Notes: generated from the letters alone by a model not told the origin. Positions 1 to 7,096 are shown, numbered from the stretch's first letter. The stretch is 12,028 nt of DNA from Microthrixaceae bacterium (GCA_023264915.1 JAHFUU010000024.1:465-12492), one strand, 5' to 3'. Made by a program: numbers and translations.

Positions 1-49
1 TGAGGACGAGTACCGCCACCGGATGGAGGTGCTGCGAGCACGCCACTGA
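1..49 (+). CDS. C-terminal end of an unidentified protein (partial)
   Basis: Reading from base 2 gives 15 codons, EDEYRHRMEVLRARH, ending in TGA at 47-49. The third codon positions are almost all G or C, as expected for a real gene in this genome. The charged helical tail resembles the end of a short C-terminal helical (SHOCT-like) domain, but 15 residues are too few to name a family. It would converge on the minus-strand kinase gene that ends at 152. No clear terminator is visible between them, only a 4-bp GGCG/CGCC stem at 120-130. Confidence 0.35.
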   Translation, partial: EDEYRHRMEVLRARH

Positions 50-151
50 CACGAGCTCCACCAGGCACTGAAGGCGAGAGGTCGACGACCAGATCCCAAG
101 GCGCGGCTTGTCGGGCCGGGGCGGAGCGCCGCTGATGGCTTGGTGCGGGCC

Positions 152-844
152 TCAGTTCGGCTGGATGCTTGCGAGCACCTCGGTGATGTAGGTGTCGAGC
201 TTGGCTGCCTGTGAGGTGATCGTCGCGAGCAGCTCAGCTGGTTCGGGGTCCCAGTCACCGGATTCGGCGAGCAGCTCAGCGAATCGCCGGACGCCGCGCA
301 GGGGCTCGGCCAGGTCGTGTGCCGTCGCCGCCACGAACTCCCCCAGGCGCTGGTTCGAGCGCTCGAGGTCGGCGTCAAGGCTGATCTGCTCTGACATGTC
401 ATAGGCGACCGAAGCAGTCGCCACAGGCTGGGCGTGGCTGTCAAGGATCGCCGCGATCCGGGCCCGTATCGGCACCAGCCGGCCATCAGAGTGGAGGGCT
501 CCGATGATGCCCGACCATGTCTCGGCCCTCGCCTTGGCCTCGAGCGCCGCGGAGACCCGCCCCTTTGGGACGTCGAACAGCAACGAGGTCATCGCGGTCC
601 CGAACATGTCGTCGGCCTTGCGGTCAAGGGCTCGTTCAGCGGCACGGTTCCACAGGAGGATCTCGCTCTTCATCGTCGAGACCGTGAGGATGAACCGCCC
701 GGTGTGCTGGATGAGCCCGACGAGCAGCTGGTAGAGCAGGTGCGGGTCGGCAAGGACGTCAGGGTGCACGCGCGCGTACGAATCGGCGGGTGCACGGACC
801 TTGCCCAGCGTGTTGGAGTCGCCGTCAGGCTCGGGCGCAGTCAT
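152..844 (-). CDS. PAS-DHp histidine phosphotransfer protein lacking an ATPase domain
   Basis: 230 aa. A PAS-like sensor region spans about residues 35-155 (NRAAERAL core near 66-73). It is followed by a HisKA/DHp dimerisation domain at about 160-225 with an intact H-box, ATAHDLAEPLR; the candidate phospho-accepting His is residue 176 (codon at 317-319). The protein ends right after the DHp helices, with no N, G1 or G2 box, so it cannot bind ATP by itself. It closely matches the C-terminal third of the 646-aa kinase encoded at 2225-4165, sharing for example ADPHLLYQLLVGL and AELLAESGDW or a close variant. It lies downstream of and in the same frame as the 388-aa gene, which has an ATPase but no acceptor His. 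The inference is that it is a phosphorylation substrate or relay partner for that protein or for the 646-aa kinase. ATG start at 844; no strong ribosome-binding site is visible. Confidence 0.85.
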   Translation of the reverse strand: MTAPEPDGDSNTLGKVRAPADSYARVHPDVLADPHLLYQLLVGLIQHTGRFILTVSTMKSEILLWNRAAERALDRKADDMFGTAMTSLLFDVPKGRVSAALEAKARAETWSGIIGALHSDGRLVPIRARIAAILDSHAQPVATASVAYDMSEQISLDADLERSNQRLGEFVAATAHDLAEPLRGVRRFAELLAESGDWDPEPAELLATITSQAAKLDTYITEVLASIQPN

Positions 845-958
845 CCACAGAGCGCCACGAGGTTCGTCCCCGGCTCGGGCGTCACCCGCACGGGACCCTT
901 CGCCGGCCGTTCGCTTGCTGATGGTCGAGCCCGGTCCCCGCTCGGCGCGCCCGCCACT

Positions 959-2125
959 TTACCCTCGCGTGTGCCTTCTGATCGCGGGCCGGTGAGCGGG
1001 GATCGAGAACCGGACAGTCGTACCCCCGGTGTGGTTGCCCTCTATCCAGATCCTGCCCCCCTGCTGCTCGATGATCTCACGGCACAGGGCCAGCCCGATT
1101 CCGGTGCCCTCGTGATCACTTGCATGCAGCCGACGGAATGGCTTCAGCGCCCACTCATGATGGTCTGGATCGATCCCGATCCCGTTGTCCGCAACTGAGA
1201 TGGTCCAGCCCTCGTCACAGGTCTCAGCGTCGACCCATACCTCTGCGGGCCGGTCCTGGCGCCGGAACCTGATCGCGTTCTGCATGAGGTTCGCGAAGAC
1301 GATGCGCATCCCCACTGGATCGGCAACGACAGTTGGAAGTGGTCCAGGGTGAACCTGAGCGGCCGTCTCGCTCAGCAGGACGGCGTTGGCGGTCAGCTCC
1401 GCATCCAGTGTGGACGCCAGATCGACCGGTGTGGGTTCGTGCTGGGTGCCGGCGAGGCTCGCATACGAGAGCAGGTCCTCGACTATGTGCGTGAGCCTTC
1501 CGGCGCCGCTCGCGATGTGTCCTGCCCACCGGGATCGCTGGACATCCCCTACCGGGATGAGCTGCCCGAGGCGTGCGGCGGCCCGGGAGACGGCGCTCAT
1601 CGGTTCGGCGAAACGGTTGGCGGCGTCCCGCGCGAACTCGAAGAGCCTGTGGTTGAGCTCGGTGAGCCTCCTCGAGAGGGCCACGTCATCGGTCACGTCG
1701 ACGGTCACGCCGACCATTGCGAAGAGGTTCCCTTCCGCATCCAACAGAGCAGAGCGCGTCGACCTGATCATGGAGGTCTGGCCGAGAGTGCAGACGTCCA
1801 GCTCCGACGACCAGGTGCCAGCCTGCTGGATCTGTGCGAGGGCGCGTTCCCTGCCGCCCTCACCAAGGCTGGTCTGGGGCGCGAGCATCCTCCCTGGAGC
1901 GGACCTGAAGGCAGTGGCTGCGTCCATGCCCATGAGGCGCTCGATGCCCCTGCTCCAGTAGAGGGCTTCACCGTCGGTGAACACCGCATCCATGCCACAA
2001 TCGAGCGTGTCGAGCACGGTGAGCAGGAAGTCGTTCGCCTCCTCGACGCTGGAGAAGGCGTGCCGGTCAAAGGGCAGCTCACTCTGACCAGCCGCAGCCT
2101 CTGCTTCCATGGGCTCAGCGTCCAC
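959..2125 (-). CDS. PAS histidine-kinase-like ATPase with the acceptor His replaced by Asn
   Basis: 388 aa. PAS-like sensor at about 25-150, DHp-like helices at about 155-228, and HATPase_c at about 268-377. The ATPase boxes are intact: N-box NLMQNAIRF (279-287), G1 DNGIGID (313-319), F-box PFRRL (329-333), G2 GTGIGL (340-345). In the H-box the expected HDL is NRF (EFARDAANRFAEP), so Asn170 sits where His belongs; its codon AAC at 1616-1618 is one base from CAC. The ATPase resembles the subgroup found with bacteriophytochrome-like PAS kinases. It is paralogous to the N-terminal half of the 646-aa kinase, with about half the residues identical by eye in the ATPase block. The GTG start at 2125 is uncertain: no good ribosome-binding site is seen, Met6 is an alternative, and the frame is open upstream to the previous stop. 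It ends in TAA. Confidence 0.88.
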   Translation of the reverse strand: MDAEPMEAEAAAGQSELPFDRHAFSSVEEANDFLLTVLDTLDCGMDAVFTDGEALYWSRGIERLMGMDAATAFRSAPGRMLAPQTSLGEGGRERALAQIQQAGTWSSELDVCTLGQTSMIRSTRSALLDAEGNLFAMVGVTVDVTDDVALSRRLTELNHRLFEFARDAANRFAEPMSAVSRAAARLGQLIPVGDVQRSRWAGHIASGAGRLTHIVEDLLSYASLAGTQHEPTPVDLASTLDAELTANAVLLSETAAQVHPGPLPTVVADPVGMRIVFANLMQNAIRFRRQDRPAEVWVDAETCDEGWTISVADNGIGIDPDHHEWALKPFRRLHASDHEGTGIGLALCREIIEQQGGRIWIEGNHTGGTTVRFSIPAHRPAIRRHTRG

Positions 2126-2224
2126 GCGGGATCGTGCCGGACGTCGATGCCCTCCACCCGAGGGCCGCTCGCGATGCGGAGCGGTGCGAGGGGGTGAAAG
2201 GTCGTGCTGCGGGTACGGGTCTCA

Positions 2225-4165
2225 TCATCGCTCGAGTCCCCCGAGAACCTCGCTGATGTGGTCATCGAGCGCGGCTGACTCAGATGCGACGGTCTCGATC
2301 AGCTGAGCGCTGTCGTGTTCCCAATCGCCTGACTCCGCCAGCAGCTCGGAAAAGCGCCGGATGGTTCGGACGGGTTCAGCCAGGTCGTGTGCTGTGGCCG
2401 ACGCGAACTCTCTCAGGCGCTGGTTCGACTGCTCGAGCTGGCTCGCCAGCCGCACCTCGAAGGACACGTCATAGCCGAGACCCACTATCGCAACGGGCTG
2501 CGCGCCGGGGCCCTTGAGGGGAGCGGCATTGACCCTCACCGGGAAGACTTGGCCGTCGCGGTGACGCACCATCACCGTGCCGGGCCAGGCCTTGCCGCTG
2601 GCCGCAGTGGAGATGCCGGTCTCCACGGCTGACGCCGACTCCTCGGCGACGAGGTCCACGCCCTTGTGCCTCCCGATGAGCTCAGCCGCGGTGTAGCCGA
2701 GGGACTCCTCGGCGGCCCGGTTGAACATGACGATGTCGTTGTCGAGGGTCGCGACCGTCATCGCGTACCTGCCTGCGTTCTGAACGAGCCCGACGAGCAG
2801 CTGGTACAGCAGGTGCGGGTCAGCACGAAGCTCGGGCCGCACCCGGTCGTGGCTGCCGGGAGGGGCCTGGGCCAGGTGCCCGAGAGTGCCGTCTGCGGGC
2901 TCTTGGGCGTCCAGGACATAAGGTTGCCGCTCTGTCTGGAGGTTGGCAGCGGCCCGGCGGTCAGCGACCAGCTGAGATCCACCGTACGCGGGGATCGTTA
3001 TGTGAACCGTCGTCCCCCCAGCCCCGTTGCCAGAGAGGCTGATCTCCCCGTCGTGCTGCTCGATGATCTGGCGGCAGAATGTCAGGCCGAGGCCTGTTCC
3101 CCCGAGGTCGGGGTTCAACCGCCTGAACGGCTGGAGCACACGCTCGCGTTGTGCGGGGTCGATCCCCATGCCGTTGTCGGCGAAGGTCAGGTGCCAGCTC
3201 GCGCCTTGGGCCTCGGCGTCCACATGGACCTGGCAGGGGATCGTGTCTCGCCGGAACTTGATCGCGTTCTGCATGAGGTTCTGGAAGACCTGCCTCATCC
3301 CTGATCTGTCGCCCTGGATGGTTGGCAGGCGCCCGATCTGGATCTCGGTGCCGGTATCTTCGATGACAGCTGAGATCGCGCCTAGGCCCTCGTTCAGGGC
3401 GTCGTTCAGGTTCACTTGCTCCGCGCCGGTCTGGGTGCCGGCGAGGCTGGCATAGGCCAGCAGATCACTCACCATGACCGAGAGGCGGTCGGTGCTCGTG
3501 ACCATGTGGCCGATCCAGCGCTCTGACCGCTCGTCGAGGGCCGCGAGCGAGCTGAGCCCGAGTGCCGCAACCTCGATCCCGCGCAGTGGGCCCTCGAAGC
3601 TCTCAGCGGAGGTTCGAGCGAAGTTGAAGAGCCGTTCGTTGGAGGCCCGCAGCTGTCCCATCAGGTCTGCCTCGGCGGTGACATCCATCGCGACGCCGGC
3701 AATCGCCACCAGCTCGCCGGTCGGGTCATACAAGCCTGTGCGCTCGACGTACAGGCGCTTGGAAGCCACGCCGGGGTGATCACGCATGGGCGTGGAAGGT
3801 GCGCCTCTTGAGGTGGCGTCGCTGTGGGCGACGGCGTCGGGAGGGTACAGGTCGAGCTCGGCCGCCCAGCGACCAGTCTCGAGGATCTGCTCGACGGCGT
3901 CCTTGAGGCCTCCGGTACCCAGGCTCGATGAGGCGTAGAGGCGTTCGCCGGGCGGATCATCGAAGGCCGAGGCAGCGCTGACGCCGGTCAGCGCTTCGGT
4001 GGCGCGGCTCCAGTACAGGGCCTCGCCGTTGGGCCGGAGCGCGATCAAGCCACAGTCGAGACAGTCGAGCACGGCGAGAAGGAAGTCGTTGGCGTCCTCG
4101 ACGCACGCGAAGGCGTGCGGGTCAAATGGTAGGGAGCTGGCTTCTCGTGGCGTCTGGTCGCTCAT
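2225..4165 (-). CDS. Tandem-module hybrid sensor kinase: PAS-DHp(dead)-ATPase-PAS-DHp(His)
   Basis: 646 aa, no membrane segment visible, so probably cytosolic. Order: PAS-like at about 20-165; degenerate DHp at about 170-245, with Glu188 (codon 3602-3604) where the acceptor His should be; HATPase_c at about 285-393 with N-box NLMQNAIKF (296-304), G1 DNGMGID (330-336), PFRRL (346-350) and G2 GTGLGL (356-361); a linker at about 394-445; a second PAS at about 450-575; and a second DHp with intact TAHDLAEPVR, acceptor His593 (codon 2387-2389). No ATPase follows the second DHp, so the acceptor lies C-terminal to the catalytic domain, the reverse of the usual order. The two downstream genes carry the same modules as separate proteins. 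The gene ends in a double TGA TGA. The ATG start at 4165 has only a weak GGGA upstream. Signal and response regulator are unknown. Confidence 0.9.
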   Translation of the reverse strand: MSDQTPREASSLPFDPHAFACVEDANDFLLAVLDCLDCGLIALRPNGEALYWSRATEALTGVSAASAFDDPPGERLYASSSLGTGGLKDAVEQILETGRWAAELDLYPPDAVAHSDATSRGAPSTPMRDHPGVASKRLYVERTGLYDPTGELVAIAGVAMDVTAEADLMGQLRASNERLFNFARTSAESFEGPLRGIEVAALGLSSLAALDERSERWIGHMVTSTDRLSVMVSDLLAYASLAGTQTGAEQVNLNDALNEGLGAISAVIEDTGTEIQIGRLPTIQGDRSGMRQVFQNLMQNAIKFRRDTIPCQVHVDAEAQGASWHLTFADNGMGIDPAQRERVLQPFRRLNPDLGGTGLGLTFCRQIIEQHDGEISLSGNGAGGTTVHITIPAYGGSQLVADRRAAANLQTERQPYVLDAQEPADGTLGHLAQAPPGSHDRVRPELRADPHLLYQLLVGLVQNAGRYAMTVATLDNDIVMFNRAAEESLGYTAAELIGRHKGVDLVAEESASAVETGISTAASGKAWPGTVMVRHRDGQVFPVRVNAAPLKGPGAQPVAIVGLGYDVSFEVRLASQLEQSNQRLREFASATAHDLAEPVRTIRRFSELLAESGDWEHDSAQLIETVASESAALDDHISEVLGGLER

Positions 4166-4213
4166 CTATCCCGCAGTTCGCCTGGACGGTGCACCCAGTA
4201 TGTCCGGTGTTCG

Positions 4214-4516
4214 ATGGCCGTGCCGCGGCACCCGGTCCAGATGTGCGGGTCGTGTCCAGGTCCAGAAGGTGGGCAAGCACCGGACTTGCCCGGTGAACGA
4301 CCCGGCCTTCGGGTCGTGCAGGCTGAAGGGACGGTGTCTTGGGTTCTCGACCTTCCTTCGAGGGGCGACACGTCCTTGGTGGCCGCGGTGCACGAGCCTG
4401 ACGGGTCGCTGCTGGTGGCCGACTACACATCACCCGAATCAGTTGGCGACGTCATGTGGCTCCGTGGCCAGCTCAACCCCACCGAGATCCACCTCTACCG
4501 GTTGGGACACCCCTGA
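4214..4516 (+). pseudogene. Remnant of a BNR/sialidase-like protein C-terminus
   Basis: An open frame from ATG 4214 to TGA 4516 (100 aa). From about residue 40 (base 4331) it reads like the last strand repeats of a sialidase/BNR-type beta-propeller: DLPSRGDTS, then DGSLLVADYTSP, then WLRGQLNPTEIHLYRL. The pattern GDT...DG.LL..YYTSP...I.L.RL is typical of such C-termini. The first 40 codons look unlike protein and run through the inverted-repeat cluster. There is no ribosome-binding site and no propeller upstream, so this is most likely the decayed 3' end of a lost gene. The rest of the 4166-4565 gap shows no other gene. A short expressed protein cannot be excluded. Confidence 0.4.
4271..4317. 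other. Cluster of strong, partly exclusive inverted repeats
   Basis: Three perfect stems lie within 47 bases. GGGCAAG (4271-4277) pairs with CTTGCCC (4285-4291). CACCGG (4278-4283), which forms the loop of that stem, pairs with CCGGTG (4290-4295). ACGACCCG (4297-4304) pairs with CGGGTCGT (4310-4317) across a 5-base loop. The first two share bases 4290-4291, so they compete or could form a pseudoknot-like fold. The element lies between the stop of the secreted-protein operon (4566) and the kinase ATG (4165), both minus strand. It could be a terminator of the upstream operon or a structured leader of the kinase mRNA. No T-tract follows on either strand. Confidence 0.4.
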
Positions 4517-4565
4517 CGACACAGTCGGCCCCAGAGAGGCGTGCTGCGTCATGGCCGTCACGAGG

Positions 4566-5327
4566 TCAGTGCCTGGCACCCGACTTGAGAGCGTCTAACA
4601 CGGTGCGGGCATCGCGGGCCGCCGTCTTGAGGGCACCGTAGGCCGAGGTCAGGTCGGTTCGCGCCTTGCTGACGGCCTCCCAGTTGGACTGGGCGACGGC
4701 TAGGTCACCGTGGTCAGGGCCGATCGCCTCGAGGGCGCTGTTGGCGCTGGACGCGCGGCTCGAGGCATCGGACAGCTTGGTGGCCATATCTGACAGTGCG
4801 GCCTTGGCGGCGGACATGTCGGCTCCACCCGCTTCGGCCTGGCGGACACGCTCGTCGAGCTTGGAGTGCAGGTCGTTCAGGCTCGTGACTGCCTTTTGGA
4901 TGTGACCACACGCTGCTGTGACGTAGGCCTGCGGGGTGACCACGAGGTACACGCGGTAGTCCTCGAAGATCGACTTGAAGTGCTTGACAGCTGCCGGAAC
5001 GTTCGTGTCTGCGGCGAGCTTCGCGCCGAGCTCCCTCAAGGCCGGTTGGTCTGCGGATATGACGCCAGCGATCTTGCCTGAGCTGTCACAGTTGGGTGCC
5101 TGGGAGAGGCGGCCCGCCAGCTTGGCGAGCTGAGCCTCGCGGTCATCGATCGCGGCGGCGCCCTCCTTCTTGATCTGATCGAGAGCCGCGGGGACCTTGA
5201 CCGTGGACGGTGTCGGCCGGGTGGGTTCGGCCGCGTGTGCCGGGCTCGATCCGAGCATCGACGCACCCGCCATGAGCATGCCCGTCGCTGCCAGCTTGAG
5301 ACTCGTCCTGTTGGTCATCCTGGTCAT
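4566..5327 (-). CDS. Secreted helical protein of unknown function
   Basis: 253 aa. A Sec signal peptide is clear: basic start MTRMTNRTSLK, hydrophobic core at 12-26, then SSPAHA with likely cleavage after Ala32. The mature protein is Ala/Lys/Asp-rich and almost wholly helical, with heptad-like stretches at about 145-200 and 215-250. There are two cysteines (80 and 140) that could form a disulfide. The block FEDYRVYLVVTPQAYVTAA (121-139) is characteristic of a group of actinobacterial secreted proteins of unknown function that I recall but cannot name. The ATG at 5327 has GGGGA six bases upstream, favouring it over Met4. It lies 27 bp downstream of the lipoprotein gene, so the two are probably one operon whose products may act together at the cell envelope. 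Confidence 0.85.
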   Translation of the reverse strand: MTRMTNRTSLKLAATGMLMAGASMLGSSPAHAAEPTRPTPSTVKVPAALDQIKKEGAAAIDDREAQLAKLAGRLSQAPNCDSSGKIAGVISADQPALRELGAKLAADTNVPAAVKHFKSIFEDYRVYLVVTPQAYVTAACGHIQKAVTSLNDLHSKLDERVRQAEAGGADMSAAKAALSDMATKLSDASSRASSANSALEAIGPDHGDLAVAQSNWEAVSKARTDLTSAYGALKTAARDARTVLDALKSGARH

Positions 5328-5354
5328 CTCGATCCCCGGTGTGTTCGTGGGAGG

Positions 5355-5705
5355 TCAGCCCCGCTGGTCGGTCGTCGCCTCTGACGAGCTGCCCTTGAGG
5401 TCGTCGTCGGCTGAGTTCAGCTCCTTGTCGATCTCATCCAGCTGCTTCTCGAGGTCATCGGTGGGCTGGGACGATCCGGGCGAGGCAACCGACGTTGACG
5501 TGGTCGACTCGGATCGAGGTGCCTGCCTGGTTGTCGAGGGGGCCTTGGAGGTGGGTGCGGCCGTCGTGGGGGAAGGTTGCGGAGCGGTCGTCGATCCCTG
5601 CTTCCGGGCACAGCCGGACAGCGCAGCGACCAGCCCAGCAGCCAACACAGCAGCCAACACAGCAGTGGCGATGGGCCGTCGCAGGGGGCGGCGCGAGTCG
5701 CTCAT
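5355..5705 (-). CDS. Small lipoprotein with C-terminal coiled coil
   Basis: 116 aa. N-terminal arginines (SRRPLRRP), a hydrophobic core at 12-29, then a good lipobox L-S-G-C with lipidated Cys32. A low-complexity Ser/Thr/Pro/Ala linker (about 38-80) suits wall spanning. It leads to a charged coiled-coil segment, DDLEKQLDEIDKELNSADDDL (split as DDLEKQLDEI and DKELNSADDDL), at about 83-103, and a short polar tail. The ATG at 5705 has GGGAG about ten bases upstream. The frame stays open further upstream inside the antisense of the esterase gene, but that part is not protein-like. First gene of a two-gene operon with the secreted helical protein. A 12-bp tandem repeat lies in the signal-peptide codons. 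Function unknown; a membrane-anchored partner for the co-encoded secreted protein is an inference. Confidence 0.82.
   Translation of the reverse strand: MSDSRRPLRRPIATAVLAAVLAAGLVAALSGCARKQGSTTAPQPSPTTAAPTSKAPSTTRQAPRSESTTSTSVASPGSSQPTDDLEKQLDEIDKELNSADDDLKGSSSEATTDQRG
5641..5664. repeat. 12-bp direct tandem repeat in lipoprotein signal peptide
   Basis: GCCAACACAGCA occurs twice in tandem (5641-5652 and 5653-5664), with a partial third copy before it (CAGCA, 5636-5640). Read on the minus strand it encodes the repeated A-V-L-A core of the signal peptide, so a slippage duplication would lengthen the hydrophobic core without breaking the frame. Confidence 0.8.
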
Positions 5706-5848
5706 CGGCCAAGTCTCCCACGCCACCTGCGATGGTGCCGTTCGCGAAGTGCTAGGAGAGTGTGAGGAGGTTGTCCTTCGGTGACCGGCGGATCCGGTGA
5801 GCCTGGATGCAGGACGCACCACCACAGATGACAGGCGCGGACTCCTCG

Positions 5849-7096
5849 TCAGAGGCCGTTCACCAGCGAAGCGATCATGGCGGTGGCGTCGATCTTGGTG
5901 CTCGGCGTGCCTGGGAGGACGGTGTCGAGCCCGCCGGGCCACTCGTGGTTGGCGTCGTCCACCGTCACCAGGCGGATGGCTGCGCCCGCCGGGCATGACC
6001 ACGTGTATGTCACGACACCGTTGGTAGCACCGGTCGTGGGTGGTGAGGAGCAACCGTAGGCTTGCCGGATCGTCTCGATGCCTTCCATCACCGGAGGGAA
6101 GCTCGCCCCCGAGACTCCACTGCCCGTGCCGCCCCCGAACGGGATGTTGGTGTCTGACAGCCCATGGAGGTGCATCAGCGAGACCGGCTTGGTGGGAGAG
6201 CAGGGGTCGACGAACACCGTGCCGGACCAGATCGCCACCCCGTCGACGGCCTCCGGTGCCTCGCATGCGATCCTGTAGGACAGGATCGCACCATTGGAGT
6301 GCCCGGTGAGGGCCACCTTCGTGACGGCGAAGCGGTTCTTCAACTCCCCGATCACCGCAGTGACGAACCCGGTGTCGTCGACGTTGGTCGCCTGCGCGTG
6401 CCCGCAGCAGCCGCCGCCGTTCCAGGTGCGGAACCCTTGAGGTCCGGTCACGCCCTCTGGATAGGCCATGATCCAGCCGTTGGCCGCCGATGTCGATGGG
6501 AAGCGCGTGTAGTTGGCGAAACCGTCGGCCGAGGAGAGGCCGCCGTGAAGGCCGAGGACGAGGCGAGCCCCGGTAGACCCGCTGTAGCCCGCAGGGATGT
6601 CGAGTCGGTAGGTCCGGGTGAGGCCTCCGTGCACCAGGGTGCGCCGCTCTACGATGGGCGCGGTGGCCGGTGAGGTCGTCGCCTGACCCGTGAGCGCGGG
6701 GTTGCTCCACCGGCCCAAGGTGTCGCGGGCGCGCACTGACAACGTGTAGGTGGTGGCCGGGGCCAGATCGGCGATGTGGGCCGACAGCTGGGTGCCGGAC
6801 ACCGTCGTCCGGGCTGACCCGTCAACAGACACCTCATACAGGTCCACGGCGTCGCCCGGATCGACCGATGGCTCTGGCCATGCGAGATCGATCGAGGTGG
6901 GGGAGGCTGACGCGATCGTGATGGTGCCGCCGGTCGGCCATGCCGGCAAGCATGCGGTGGCCAGGGCCACGAGGGCGACAGCGGCGGTGCCTGCCAGCAA
7001 GCGCGTCAGGCGGCTCGCCGGTCTCCGACACGGGCTGGTCGGTGTCGCTGTCCCACCTTGGTCTGTGCAAGCGAGGTGTTGTGAATGCAATGACAC
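5849..7096 (-). CDS. Secreted FN3-fused PHB depolymerase/feruloyl-esterase-type hydrolase
   Basis: 415 aa alpha/beta-hydrolase of the polyhydroxybutyrate depolymerase / LpqC / feruloyl esterase family, predicted to hydrolyse ester bonds outside the membrane. A long N-terminus (about 1-30) precedes a hydrophobic signal at 33-48 and LATAC, so Cys49 may be lipidated, although the lipobox is imperfect with Ala at -3. A fibronectin type III domain spans about 57-142. The catalytic domain follows from about 148: LGLHGG (181-186) oxyanion region, WNGGGCCG (225-232) typical of the family, nucleophile Ser267 in GHSNG, Asp315 in HGLSD, and His384 in ANHEWPG. The GTG start at 7096 is fixed by AAGGAGA at 7106-7112. 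The substrate (polyester, feruloylated polysaccharide or other) cannot be told. Divergent from a TetR gene and probably repressed by it. Confidence 0.9.
   Translation of the reverse strand: MSLHSQHLACTDQGGTATPTSPCRRPASRLTRLLAGTAAVALVALATACLPAWPTGGTITIASASPTSIDLAWPEPSVDPGDAVDLYEVSVDGSARTTVSGTQLSAHIADLAPATTYTLSVRARDTLGRWSNPALTGQATTSPATAPIVERRTLVHGGLTRTYRLDIPAGYSGSTGARLVLGLHGGLSSADGFANYTRFPSTSAANGWIMAYPEGVTGPQGFRTWNGGGCCGHAQATNVDDTGFVTAVIGELKNRFAVTKVALTGHSNGAILSYRIACEAPEAVDGVAIWSGTVFVDPCSPTKPVSLMHLHGLSDTNIPFGGGTGSGVSGASFPPVMEGIETIRQAYGCSSPPTTGATNGVVTYTWSCPAGAAIRLVTVDDANHEWPGGLDTVLPGTPSTKIDATAMIASLVNGL

Noticed and set aside
434..1198. Plus-strand 254-codon open frame opposite the kinase genes
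   Set aside because: It is antisense to two proteins with clear PAS, DHp and ATPase motifs; its translation has no recognisable domain and is Arg/Pro/Gly-rich, as expected of a GC-rich shadow frame.
1349..2197. Plus-strand 282-codon open frame
   Set aside because: Antisense to the 388-aa kinase-like gene; no motif and no ribosome-binding site.
4214..4330. tRNA or known riboswitch in the 4166-4565 gap
   Set aside because: The stems do not form a cloverleaf, there is no T-loop GTTCRA context in the right place, and I could not match GEMM or other familiar conserved cores.
5355..6710. 451-codon reading of the lipoprotein frame
   Set aside because: The upstream three quarters are in the wrong frame of the esterase gene and look like Arg/His-rich noise; the real start is ATG 5705 with a signal peptide and lipobox.
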